DNA of 5,635 nucleotides, from assembly GCA_002439285.1 (NCBI GenBank), contig DJTQ01000035.1, positions 1-5,635 on the forward strand. Reading direction: 5' to 3'. The stretch is from Paenibacillaceae bacterium UBA6304. Its GTDB lineage: Bacteria > Bacillota > Bacilli > Paenibacillales > Paenibacillaceae. The notes under the pieces are model-generated. The model was not told the origin of the DNA. It did no database searches and saw only the letters and a list, made by a program, of their open reading frames with translations. The translations under genes and the position numbers were made by a program. Position 1 is the first letter of the stretch. Each line of letters opens with the position of its first letter. Shown one piece after another: positions 1 to 5,635 of the stretch.

Positions 1-741
1 TTCCCCGTTCTTCAGCTCCGATACCCGAGTTGATGACGAGATGCTGATTTCGTCTAATCCTTCCGCACTCGTTACCACAAGCGCTCTTTTGGAGCCTAAC
101 TCGCGCAGTACCGTGGCTATCGTTTCCGTCTTGGTCCGGTCATAAATACCAAGAACTTGACGGTCCGCACCGGCAGGATTCGTAAGCGGCCCCAACATGT
201 TGAACACCGTTCTTACGCCGAGCTCTTTGCGAGGTGCAGCCGCATGACGCATCGAGGGATGATAGAGTTGGGCAAACAGAAAGCAGATGCCGATGTCATC
301 CAGGCACCGTTTGGCCTGCTCGGCACTCAGTTGGATGTTAACGCCAAGCGATTCCAGCACATCCGCACTGCCTGCCCGCCCGGAAGCCGAACGGTTTCCG
401 TGCTTTGCCACCCGAACGGAAACCGAAGCAGCCACAATCGCCGACGTCGTCGAAATATTGAATTTATGAATGCCTGATCCGCCCGTTCCGCACGTATCCA
501 AGAGCTGCCGGGTCTCCGTAGTCAAGCGGCTGGCATGCATCCGCATCGCCTCCGCAAATCCGGTGATTTCTTCCACCGTTTCCCCTTTGATCCGCAACGC
601 GGTCAACAACCCGCCGATTTGTGCAGGCGTCGAGTTCCCGCTCATGATTGCCTCCATAATACCGCGCGCTTCCTGGCGGTTCAAACTTTGTCCGTCTATC
701 AACCGGCTTAGCCCATTTTGTACCGTTTCCTGTCCGATCAT
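1..741 (-). CDS. trpD: Anthranilate phosphoribosyltransferase TrpD, N-terminal 247 codons (runs off left edge)
   Basis: TrpD transfers the phosphoribosyl group of PRPP to anthranilate, the second committed step of tryptophan synthesis, in the cytoplasm. The frame is open from the ATG at 741-739 to base 1, giving 247 codons of a family usually about 340 residues long; the C-terminus lies outside the window. Family motifs are in order: the PRPP-binding loop CGTGGSG (residues 84-90), NISTTSA (95-101), KHGNRS (113-118), GSADVLESLG, GPLTNP (184-189), and the acidic pair DE (230-231), which in this family binds the PRPP-associated magnesium. The N-terminal helical segment (MIGQETVQNGLSRLIDGQSL) is also typical. 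The start is supported by a strong ribosome binding site, GAGAGGAGAAGG, just upstream. Seventeen bases separate it from the trpE stop, so it is in the same transcript, although it does not overlap trpE as it does in B. subtilis. No frameshift is seen. Confidence 0.96.
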   Translation of the reverse strand, partial: MIGQETVQNGLSRLIDGQSLNRQEARGIMEAIMSGNSTPAQIGGLLTALRIKGETVEEITGFAEAMRMHASRLTTETRQLLDTCGTGGSGIHKFNISTTSAIVAASVSVRVAKHGNRSASGRAGSADVLESLGVNIQLSAEQAKRCLDDIGICFLFAQLYHPSMRHAAAPRKELGVRTVFNMLGPLTNPAGADRQVLGIYDRTKTETIATVLRELGSKRALVVTSAEGLDEISISSSTRVSELKNGE

Positions 742-758
742 CGTCCTTCTCCTCTCTT

Positions 759-2321
759 TTATCCTCTTGGGGTGTATTCGTAAAGATAATCCTGATTAAT
801 CATCGCATCGGCTTTTGGCGGCGGCGGAAACATCATTTCGGCCGTGCGGATTGCGGTAAGCAACGCTTTCGCCTTATTGACCGATTCCTGGTATTCGTTC
901 TCCGGAATGGAATCCCAAACGATGCCTCCCCCGGCTTGAACGTAGGCCTTGCCGTTCTTAAACACGATCGTGCGGATCGTGATGCAGGAATCCATGTTAC
1001 CGGAAAATCCGAGATAGCCGATAGCCCCGGCATAAGTGCCCCGGGCTTCGTTCTCGAGCTCGGCAATGATCTCCATCGCCCGAAGCTTCGGTGCGCCTGA
1101 CACGGTTCCGGCCGGTAGACAGGATAGAAAAGCATCAAAGAAATCTTTGTCGCCCGATAGCTTGCCGGATACTTTCGAAACCATATGCATAACATGCGAA
1201 TACCGCTCGATTTCCATATAAGACTCGCATTTGACGGAACCGAACTCCGACACCCGTCCGAGATCGTTCCGGCCAAGATCTACCAGCATGAGATGCTCGG
1301 CACGCTCTTTCTCATCCTTTAACAACTCGGCTTCCAATGCCGCGTCTTCCTGCTCCGTCGTACCTCGCGGGCGAGTTCCCGCAATCGGACGAGTCTCAAC
1401 CCGGTCGCCTTCCACCTTAACCAGCGCTTCGGGAGAGGTACCGACGATGATTTCGTCGTCCATTTTGAGGTAGTACATATACGGAGACGGATTCATCGTG
1501 CGCAGTACCCGGTAAACATGCAACGGGTCTACCTCGGTTTCGATATGAAAACGCTGGGATAATACGACCTGAAAAATATCTCCCGCGCGGATGTAATCTT
1601 TGCCTTTTTCAACGTTCGCAATAAACTGCTCTTTTGTCAGGTTCGACCGGATATCGCCGAGTCCTACATCTGTTGGCAACGGCTTGCGGTTAAAGCTCTC
1701 ACCTGGCCCTTCCTGCTGCAGCAGGTTAGCCGCTTCGTCAAGTTTCAGCTCCGCTTCCGCATAGGCTCTGCGGATATCTTCATCCCGGTCGCCGTCCTTA
1801 ATGTGGACATTCGCCACTAACAGGATCCGCTGCTTGATATGATCGAAGACAATCACCTGGTCACAGAACATAAATTGCATATCCTGCATCCCAAGATCGT
1901 CCACCCGGTGGGCTGGCAATTTCTCATAATACTGCAGTAGATCATATCCAAAGAAGCCAATGGCTCCTCCCGTAAAAGGCGGCATTTCCGGAAGCTCGGG
2001 ACTGCGATAGTTTCGCAGCACCGCCTTCAGTTCATCTACGGGCCTGGAAACTGTTATCGCCTCTCTGACACCCATGCGCTCCATGACAACCTCGCCCTTC
2101 TTCGCCGTCATCATCAGGAATGGATCCGTTCCGATAAAAGAATAACGTGCCCATTGCACGCCACCTTCCACACTCTCCAGCAAAAACGCCCGGTCCCGCT
2201 GGGCAATCCTGCGGAAGATGCGAATCGGGGTTTCCATATCGGCGAGCAGCGTCCGGACGATCGGAATCAGGTTATAGTCCTTGGCCATCGCGATGACCTG
2301 TTCAACTTGCGGGGTTGTCAT
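759..2321 (-). CDS. trpE: Anthranilate synthase component I, TrpE
   Basis: TrpE is the large subunit of anthranilate synthase. It converts chorismate and ammonia (supplied by a glutaminase subunit) into anthranilate and pyruvate. The 520-residue protein is full length for the family. The N-terminal domain carries the LLES motif (47-50), and NPSPYMYYL (277-285) lies in the chorismate domain; both belong to the tryptophan feedback-inhibition site known from enteric TrpE, so allosteric inhibition is likely retained. Catalytic-domain motifs are GDIFQVVLSQR (247-257), PIAGTRPRG (312-320), DLGRNDLGRV (348-357), HVMHMVS (376-382) and PAGTVSGAPKLRAMEII (403-419). The alanine in PIAGT separates it from PabB-type aminodeoxychorismate synthases, which usually have lysine there. 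The start ATG follows AAGGAAG with 9 bases between, and no better start exists. There is no fused TrpG domain and no trpG in the window; in B. subtilis the glutaminase is shared with folate synthesis (PabA), and the same is inferred here. The C-terminus ends in a proline-rich tail (FPPPPKADAM). Confidence 0.97.
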   Translation of the reverse strand: MTTPQVEQVIAMAKDYNLIPIVRTLLADMETPIRIFRRIAQRDRAFLLESVEGGVQWARYSFIGTDPFLMMTAKKGEVVMERMGVREAITVSRPVDELKAVLRNYRSPELPEMPPFTGGAIGFFGYDLLQYYEKLPAHRVDDLGMQDMQFMFCDQVIVFDHIKQRILLVANVHIKDGDRDEDIRRAYAEAELKLDEAANLLQQEGPGESFNRKPLPTDVGLGDIRSNLTKEQFIANVEKGKDYIRAGDIFQVVLSQRFHIETEVDPLHVYRVLRTMNPSPYMYYLKMDDEIIVGTSPEALVKVEGDRVETRPIAGTRPRGTTEQEDAALEAELLKDEKERAEHLMLVDLGRNDLGRVSEFGSVKCESYMEIERYSHVMHMVSKVSGKLSGDKDFFDAFLSCLPAGTVSGAPKLRAMEIIAELENEARGTYAGAIGYLGFSGNMDSCITIRTIVFKNGKAYVQAGGGIVWDSIPENEYQESVNKAKALLTAIRTAEMMFPPPPKADAMINQDYLYEYTPRG

Positions 2322-2354
2322 GAAAGCTCACTTCCTTTTCAGGGATTATATAAC

Positions 2355-2380
2355 AAAAAAGCCTCTACCGAAGTAGAGGC
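2355..2380 (-). terminator. Intrinsic terminator (attenuator) before trpE
   Basis: The minus-strand RNA forms a perfect 8-bp stem, GCCUCUAC with GUAGAGGC (2361-2380), capped by UUCG closed by a C-G pair, an exceptionally stable tetraloop. It is followed at once by six U residues (2355-2360) and then GUUAUAUAAU. It ends 33 bases before the trpE start codon. Lying inside the leader of an operon with a TRAP site, it is read as the conditional attenuator rather than the end of a gene. Confidence 0.92.
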
Positions 2381-2527
2381 TTGCTTCATTTGCAGTAAGT
2401 TAGGTTGCGATGTCTCCACGCAGTACAGTGCAGCGTAACGTAACGTTGATGATTCAGGAATGTATATGAATATACTTCTCCCCAATCACAAGCACTACCG
2501 CCGGCACTTAAATCTGCCAGAACATCT

Positions 2528-2577
2528 CTCGTCTCAACTCTGCTCATCTCAGCTATACTCTACTCAGCTCTATACTC
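2528..2577 (-). promoter_or_regulatory. TRAP (MtrB) RNA-binding site: array of GAG/UAG triplets
   Basis: The RNA carries GAG or UAG triplets starting at 2570, 2565, 2560, 2555, 2550, 2545, 2540, 2535 and 2530. These are nine repeats in perfect 5-nt register with two-base spacers (eight GAG and one UAG). A tenth GAG at 2577-2575 lies 4 bases further upstream, and an alternative UAG at 2572-2570 overlaps the first in-register repeat. The tryptophan-activated 11-subunit TRAP ring binds just such (G/U)AG repeats, normally about eleven separated by 2-3 nt, each contacting one subunit boundary. Tryptophan-bound TRAP is expected to wrap this RNA and favour the downstream terminator, shutting off trpE and the rest of the operon. 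That role is inferred; mtrB is not in the window. Confidence 0.88.
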
Positions 2578-2644
2578 GTAAGCGATAAACTCCGACCGGC
2601 ACTCCTGCCCATCCAGTAATTAACCGCTACAAAATCTTAAAATT

Positions 2645-2673
2645 ACTATACCTTATGGTCGCTGCTTTGGCAA
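2645..2673 (-). promoter_or_regulatory. Promoter of the trp operon (sigma-A type)
   Basis: The -35 box TTGCCA (2668-2673) and -10 box TATAGT (2645-2650) are separated by exactly 17 bases; each differs from consensus by one base. The predicted start is around 2638. It lies downstream of aroH and upstream of the TRAP triplets, where the B. subtilis trp promoter also sits. With no evident terminator after aroH, trpE can be transcribed both from here and from the aroC promoter. Confidence 0.8.
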
Positions 2674-2711
2674 CTCCAGATTTGGAAAAATTGCCATAGA
2701 CCCGGGTCGGA

Positions 2712-3080
2712 TCAAGAAACGGTCAAATCGGGACGCAGACTTTGCGCCTCATTCAAATATACATGCTTCATTTCTCTCTGCCCTTTGTTCGTGTTCACTT
2801 GAATAAGCAGGCGAATGCATTTCGGAAGCCCGCCCTTCACGGGGATTTCCGTCGAGCACATAAGCGGGACCATGTCCCAACCGCTCAGAACACGAATCGC
2901 CCGTGCCGGGAACGTAGCATCCAGATCAGGAGTTACCGTTATCCAGACACTGCAAATGTCTTCCGGTTCGATCTGATTCCGCTCGACGACTTCCTTGAGC
3001 AAGGATGCCGTTGCTTCCAAAATCTCAGCTTCTTCGTTATGGGATACCGTTGTGGCACCGCGAATTCCCCGATTATACAT
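2712..3080 (-). CDS. aroH: Chorismate mutase, AroH type (monofunctional)
   Basis: AroH catalyses the Claisen rearrangement of chorismate to prephenate, the entry to phenylalanine and tyrosine. The 122-residue protein matches the trimeric B. subtilis AroH fold family so closely that residue numbers coincide. The active-site residues known for that enzyme are all present: Arg7 (in RGIRGATTV), Phe57, Arg63, Cys75, Glu78, Cys88, Arg90, Tyr108, Leu115 and Arg116 (in LRPDL). Only the C-terminal tail is a few residues shorter than in B. subtilis. The ATG lies inside the end of aroB, overlapping it by 8 bases, and has a strong ribosome binding site (AGAGGAGGGG) within aroB, so translation is probably coupled. 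It is unrelated to the helical AroQ mutases and to the DAHP synthase that is called AroH in E. coli. Confidence 0.97.
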   Translation of the reverse strand: MYNRGIRGATTVSHNEEAEILEATASLLKEVVERNQIEPEDICSVWITVTPDLDATFPARAIRVLSGWDMVPLMCSTEIPVKGGLPKCIRLLIQVNTNKGQREMKHVYLNEAQSLRPDLTVS

Positions 3081-4176
3081 GCTGCCCCTCCTCTTTCAAT
3101 TCCCGAATGACCCGGCGAACCTCTTCCACCTTCACATCCGAAACAATCTCTACTTTCCCGATTTCCGTCGGTAACACGAAGACAAGCTGTTGTTCTTTAA
3201 ACTTCTTGTCATGCATCATGGCACCGATAATTTGATCTTCTTCCAGATGGCCCGGCATAACCGTCGGAAGTCCAAAACCGCGGAGCATGGACGTAGTCGT
3301 ATCATACAAAGCTCGATCTGCGCCCCGGTTTACGGAAATAAGAGCTGCAGCGGCCATGCCGATCGAAATCGCTTCTCCATGCAGGAACTCGCCGTACCCG
3401 CCGATTGCTTCCAGCGCATGGCCCAGCGTGTGACCCAGGTTGAGAATCGCCCGTAGACCCAGTTCTCTTTCGTCTTCCGACACAACCTGTGCTTTGATCG
3501 CACAGCCCTTAGTAAGGCCATAGCCTAGGGCTTCACGATCCAGGGACAACAGATCTGTCGTGTGCTCCCGGCACCATTCGGCGAATTCGGCATCCCAAAT
3601 CAGCCCGTGCTTGATCATTTCCGACAGACCGGCCCGTACTTCACGTTCGGGAAGACTCTGTAGAGTATCTACGTCGTAAAGAACCATTTCCGGTTGATGA
3701 AAAGCGCCGATCATGTTCTTGGCCAGCCGGTGATTGACGGCGACCTTACCGCCAACGCTGCTATCATGGGCCAAAATCGTGGTCGGCATCTGCACGAATG
3801 CAACGCCGCGCATATAAGATGCCGCGACATATCCGGCCAGATCGCCGACTACGCCGCCCCCGAGTGCCACCACAGTGGACCGGCGGTCCAATCCGCCTTC
3901 GATCGCTGTCGTCATGACTTCTTCGAACACTTCGAGCGATTTCGATTTTTCACCCGACTTCACGATTTTGCTTACGGTTTGATATCCGCTGTTCTTCAGC
4001 GAGTCTTCCACCAGCTTAAGATAAAGTGGAGCTACATGATCATCCGTAACGATCAATAGCGGACTTTTCTTGCTCAGTTGATGTTTCTCAAAATAAGAAC
4101 CGGCTTCGCGCAGCAGTCCGCCGCCGATGTAAATCGGGTAGGACCGTTCTCCCAAATCCACCTGCAGCGTCCGCAT
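3073..4176 (-). CDS. aroB: 3-dehydroquinate synthase
   Basis: AroB cyclises DAHP to 3-dehydroquinate, the second step of the shikimate pathway, using NAD and a divalent metal (zinc or cobalt). At 367 residues it is normal length for the family. The NAD-binding glycine-rich stretch is [13 protein letters not shown] (104-116). Substrate-site motifs are [14 protein letters not shown] (131-144) and [10 protein letters not shown] (153-162). The metal ligands expected from solved family structures are Glu186 (in [11 protein letters not shown]), His249 (in [11 protein letters not shown]) and His266 (in [10 protein letters not shown]). The start ATG shares its A with the aroC stop codon (TAATG), a classic arrangement for translational coupling, and the last 8 bases overlap aroH. 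All key motifs are intact and no frameshift is seen. Confidence 0.98.
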   Translation of the reverse strand: MRTLQVDLGERSYPIYIGGGLLREAGSYFEKHQLSKKSPLLIVTDDHVAPLYLKLVEDSLKNSGYQTVSKIVKSGEKSKSLEVFEEVMTTAIEGGLDRRSTVVALGGGVVGDLAGYVAASYMRGVAFVQMPTTILAHDSSVGGKVAVNHRLAKNMIGAFHQPEMVLYDVDTLQSLPEREVRAGLSEMIKHGLIWDAEFAEWCREHTTDLLSLDREALGYGLTKGCAIKAQVVSEDERELGLRAILNLGHTLGHALEAIGGYGEFLHGEAISIGMAAAALISVNRGADRALYDTTTSMLRGFGLPTVMPGHLEEDQIIGAMMHDKKFKEQQLVFVLPTEIGKVEIVSDVKVEEVRRVIRELKEEGQHV

Positions 4177-5345
4177 TAGTAATTCTCCAGTTGGGTCAGG
4201 TAGCTCTTCACGTTACGTTCGACTTCTTCAATCGAATCACCGCCGAATTTCTCCAGGAATGCCTTAGCGACTTCCCAAGCCACGACATGCTCAAGCACGA
4301 CGCTAGCCGCAGGGACCGCACAGGCATCAGAACGTTCCACTTGTGCCGTAAAAGGCTCCTTCGTATCGATATCTACGCTTTGCAATGGCTTATACAGCGT
4401 AGGAATCGGCTTCATCACGCCGCGAACCACGATCGGCATCCCGTTCGTCATCCCGCCTTCAAATCCGCCTAAACGATTGCTGGCCCGGTGATATCCTTGC
4501 TCTTCGGTATACAGGATCTCGTCATGCACCTTGGAGCCCGGCAATTTACCGGCTTCAAATCCGATACCGATTTCTACACCTTTAAACGCATTGATCGACA
4601 TCACGGCTTGGGCGATACGCCCATCCAGTTTGCGATCATATTGAACGTGGCTGCCGAGTCCGACAGGCACACCTTCCACGATACATTCCACGATTCCTCC
4701 GATAGAATCGCCTTCTTCCTTAATCCGGTCTATGTAAGCCTCCATCTTCTTCTCGGTCTCGGAATCGACTACGCGTACGGACGACTGCTCCGTAATTCTG
4801 GCCATTTCGTCCAGCGATAAATTGTGAGGCGGCGCTTCGATTTCACCGATCCGAATGACTTGTCCCGCTATTTTGATCCCGAATTTCTCCAGCAATTGTT
4901 TGGCTACGGCGCCAACCGCTACCCGAATTGCCGTTTCACGGGCACTGGAGCGTTCCAGGACATTGCGGAGATCCTTCAAATTGTATTTAAGACCGCCGTT
5001 CAAATCGGCGTGACCCGGACGTGGGCGGTGCACCCGGCGCTTCTCCTCATCCGTGCCCTCAATGGGCTCAATGTTCATGATGTTGCGCCAGTGTGTCCAG
5101 TCGTTATTGGCAACAACAAGAGCCACCGGTGCGCCGGTTGTATATCCGTGCCGTACGCCGCCGACAATATCCGCTGTGTCCTTCTCGATCTGCATCCGCC
5201 GACCTCTCCCGTAACCCTTCTGGCGACGGGCCAGTTCGAAATTGAGTGCCTCAAAATTAAGATTCAGGTTACTCGGTAAACCTTCAATAATAGCTGTAAG
5301 CTGGGGACCATGTGTCTCCCCGGCGGTTAAAAAACGTAATGTCAT
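4176..5345 (-). CDS. aroC: Chorismate synthase (aroC; called aroF in B. subtilis)
   Basis: Chorismate synthase performs the last common step, removing phosphate from EPSP to give chorismate with reduced FMN as cofactor. The 389-residue length is typical of the Bacillus-type enzyme. The three family signatures are present: [16 protein letters not shown] near the N-terminus (9-24, with His12), [19 protein letters not shown] (131-149), and [13 protein letters not shown] (338-350). The second conserved histidine is His112 in [10 protein letters not shown]. The start ATG is preceded by AAAGGGGGAA with suitable spacing, and no better upstream start is in frame. It is the first gene after the promoter at 5408-5436 and overlaps aroB by one base. 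Its product is the shared substrate of AroH and TrpE in the same transcript, so the locus groups the chorismate branch point. Reduced flavin must come from a reductase not visible here, unless the enzyme is bifunctional, for which I see no extra domain. Confidence 0.98.
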   Translation of the reverse strand: MTLRFLTAGETHGPQLTAIIEGLPSNLNLNFEALNFELARRQKGYGRGRRMQIEKDTADIVGGVRHGYTTGAPVALVVANNDWTHWRNIMNIEPIEGTDEEKRRVHRPRPGHADLNGGLKYNLKDLRNVLERSSARETAIRVAVGAVAKQLLEKFGIKIAGQVIRIGEIEAPPHNLSLDEMARITEQSSVRVVDSETEKKMEAYIDRIKEEGDSIGGIVECIVEGVPVGLGSHVQYDRKLDGRIAQAVMSINAFKGVEIGIGFEAGKLPGSKVHDEILYTEEQGYHRASNRLGGFEGGMTNGMPIVVRGVMKPIPTLYKPLQSVDIDTKEPFTAQVERSDACAVPAASVVLEHVVAWEVAKAFLEKFGGDSIEEVERNVKSYLTQLENY

Positions 5346-5360
5346 GATGCGTTCCCCCTT

Positions 5361-5376
5361 TAAACTGTTAAACTGT
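5361..5376. repeat. Tandem 8-bp repeat in the aroC leader
   Basis: TAAACTGT occurs twice in direct succession (5361-5368 and 5369-5376). It lies between the predicted aroC transcript start and the aroC ribosome binding site. Flanking CTTTA and TAAAG on the minus strand could close a weak hairpin around it. The function is unknown and it may be chance or slippage. Confidence 0.5.
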
Positions 5377-5407
5377 AAAGAGCTAAAATCCGATAATTCT
5401 TTTGCTC

Positions 5408-5436
5408 ATTATAGTATAGGACCAATCTTTTGACAA
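5408..5436 (-). promoter_or_regulatory. Promoter of the aroC-aroB-aroH operon
   Basis: The minus strand has -35 TTGTCA (5431-5436), a 17-base spacer and a perfect -10 TATAAT (5408-5413). The predicted start is near 5401, giving a leader of about 55 nt before the aroC ATG. It is the only strong promoter match in the flank and is correctly placed. No T-box or terminator hairpin lies between it and aroC, so no attenuation is evident at this end of the operon. Confidence 0.8.
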
Positions 5437-5492
5437 GAAAGGCATTCTCACTCCCAACCACAATAAGCATACCTGGTGTTACCTTCCCCCGG

Positions 5493-5519
5493 TCAAGAAA
5501 AACGCCTGACGGCGCCTTT
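5493..5519 (-). terminator. Probable intrinsic terminator of an upstream transcript
   Basis: On the minus strand CGCC-GUCA-GGCG forms a GC core, which two G-U and three A-U pairs can extend to 9 bp (5498-5519). The descending strand continues as UUUUUCUUGA. It lies upstream of the aroC promoter and would insulate it from transcription entering from the right. The T-run overlaps the extended stem, so it is weaker than the trp attenuator. The opposite strand has only three T residues after the stem and then GGGG, so plus-strand use is unlikely. Confidence 0.5.
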
Positions 5520-5635
5520 GGGGTTCGGACTTCTACGTTCGTGAGTGAGGAGGTATGGGTATGGGATTTCACCCGCTGTTAAAGTCGTGTTCTTATTGAA
5601 TATATTATAAGGTCTTCCCTCTTCTATTCTACATC
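5520..5635. other. Right-flank sequence with no supported gene
   Basis: No convincing coding sequence is seen here. On the minus strand one frame reads GAT GTA GAA TAG from the window edge, so a gene entering from the right could end at 5624, but nothing confirms it. Another minus frame stays open from 5633 to a TGA at 5493, but it would run through the terminator hairpin and resembles no known family. On the plus strand a good ribosome binding site (GAGGAGG, 5547-5553) precedes only a 12-14 codon frame. Confidence 0.5.

Larger units (their letters stand above)
2322..2711 (-). promoter_or_regulatory. trp operon promoter and leader region
   Basis: This 390-base stretch between aroH and trpE holds no established gene. 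In the direction of transcription it contains an inverted repeat (2668-2696), a sigma-A type promoter (2645-2673), a GAG/UAG triplet array (2528-2577), about 150 bases of mixed sequence including a small perfect hairpin (GTATAT-TC-ATATAC, 2462-2475), an intrinsic terminator (2355-2380), and the trpE ribosome binding site. The predicted transcript start is near 2638, giving a leader of about 315 nt. The layout of promoter, triplet array, terminator and trpE is that of TRAP-controlled transcription attenuation in Bacillus. No T-box sequence (AGGGTGG-ACCGCG type) is present. A 53-codon open frame (2386-2547) crosses most of the leader but has no clear ribosome binding site, so it is not called as a gene. 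Confidence 0.85.

Noticed and set aside
2322..2340. Sequestration of the trpE ribosome binding site by a TTCCT segment in the leader (2456-2460)
   Set aside because: Only 5 base pairs are possible with AGGAA, too weak to claim as a translational switch.
2322..2638. T-box riboswitch in the trp leader
   Set aside because: No T-box consensus or specifier-loop layout is visible, and the triplet array points to TRAP instead.
2699..2708. Perfect palindrome GACCCGGGTC just after aroH, considered as a terminator
   Set aside because: There is no room for a loop without losing most of the stem, and the only T-run is several bases further on.
3694..5279. Long open frames on the plus strand opposite aroB and aroC (for example 3694-4059 and 4824-5279)
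   Set aside because: They lie antisense to genes with full family motifs. Their translations show no recognisable family, and they are explained by codon bias of the real genes.
5430..5458. Consensus TTGACA on the plus strand as a divergent promoter
   Set aside because: It is the partner strand of the near-palindromic aroC -35 box, and no -10 element lies at the right distance (CCCAAC at 17 bases).
5360..5572. Minus-strand 70-codon open frame upstream of aroC, starting with GTG
   Set aside because: It runs straight through the probable terminator and across the strong aroC promoter, lacks a good ribosome binding site, and resembles no family I know. It is most likely a chance frame.
5555..5599. 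Plus-strand mini-frame (MGMGFHPLLKSCSY) after a GAGGAGG ribosome binding site
   Set aside because: Only 12-14 codons and no recognisable plus-strand promoter. GAGGAGG is not rare enough to support it alone.

Overview
The window is an aromatic amino acid biosynthesis locus of a Bacillales bacterium, with every gene on the minus strand. Reading with transcription (right to left) the order is aroC, aroB, aroH, a roughly 390-base trp leader, trpE, and the first 247 codons of trpD, which runs off the left edge. This is the same order as the Bacillus subtilis supraoperon aroF(aroC)-aroB-aroH-trpE-trpD. The AroH-type chorismate mutase, moderately high GC content and TRAP-type leader point to a Bacillus/Paenibacillus relative. 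Paenibacillaceae is my best guess, but the sequence alone cannot settle the genus.

Right flank (5346-5635): a minus-strand hairpin with a T-run probably ends an upstream transcript. It is followed by a near-consensus promoter (TTGTCA, 17 bases, TATAAT) and a short leader into aroC. I see no convincing gene here.

Region 2712-5345: aroC, aroB and aroH are tightly packed. The aroC stop and aroB start share one base, and aroB and aroH overlap by 8 bases, so translation is probably coupled. AroB makes 3-dehydroquinate early in the shikimate pathway, AroC makes chorismate at its end, and AroH converts chorismate to prephenate for Phe and Tyr.

Region 2322-2711: no terminator is evident after aroH, so read-through into trp is likely. 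A second promoter (TTGCCA, 17 bases, TATAGT) starts a trp leader of about 315 bases. The leader holds a run of about ten GAG/UAG triplets, nine of them spaced exactly 5 nt apart. This is the signature of a binding site for TRAP (the MtrB protein). About 150 nt further on is a strong terminator hairpin with a UUCG loop, followed by the trpE ribosome binding site.

Region 1-2321: trpE is complete and trpD is partial. They carry the first committed steps from chorismate towards tryptophan. No TrpG glutaminase gene is visible, so that subunit must be encoded elsewhere.

I found no mobile element, CRISPR array or RNA gene. The genes are ordinary. The most interesting part is the architecture of the trp leader: a textbook TRAP site unusually far from its terminator, with a 53-codon reading frame filling the gap.
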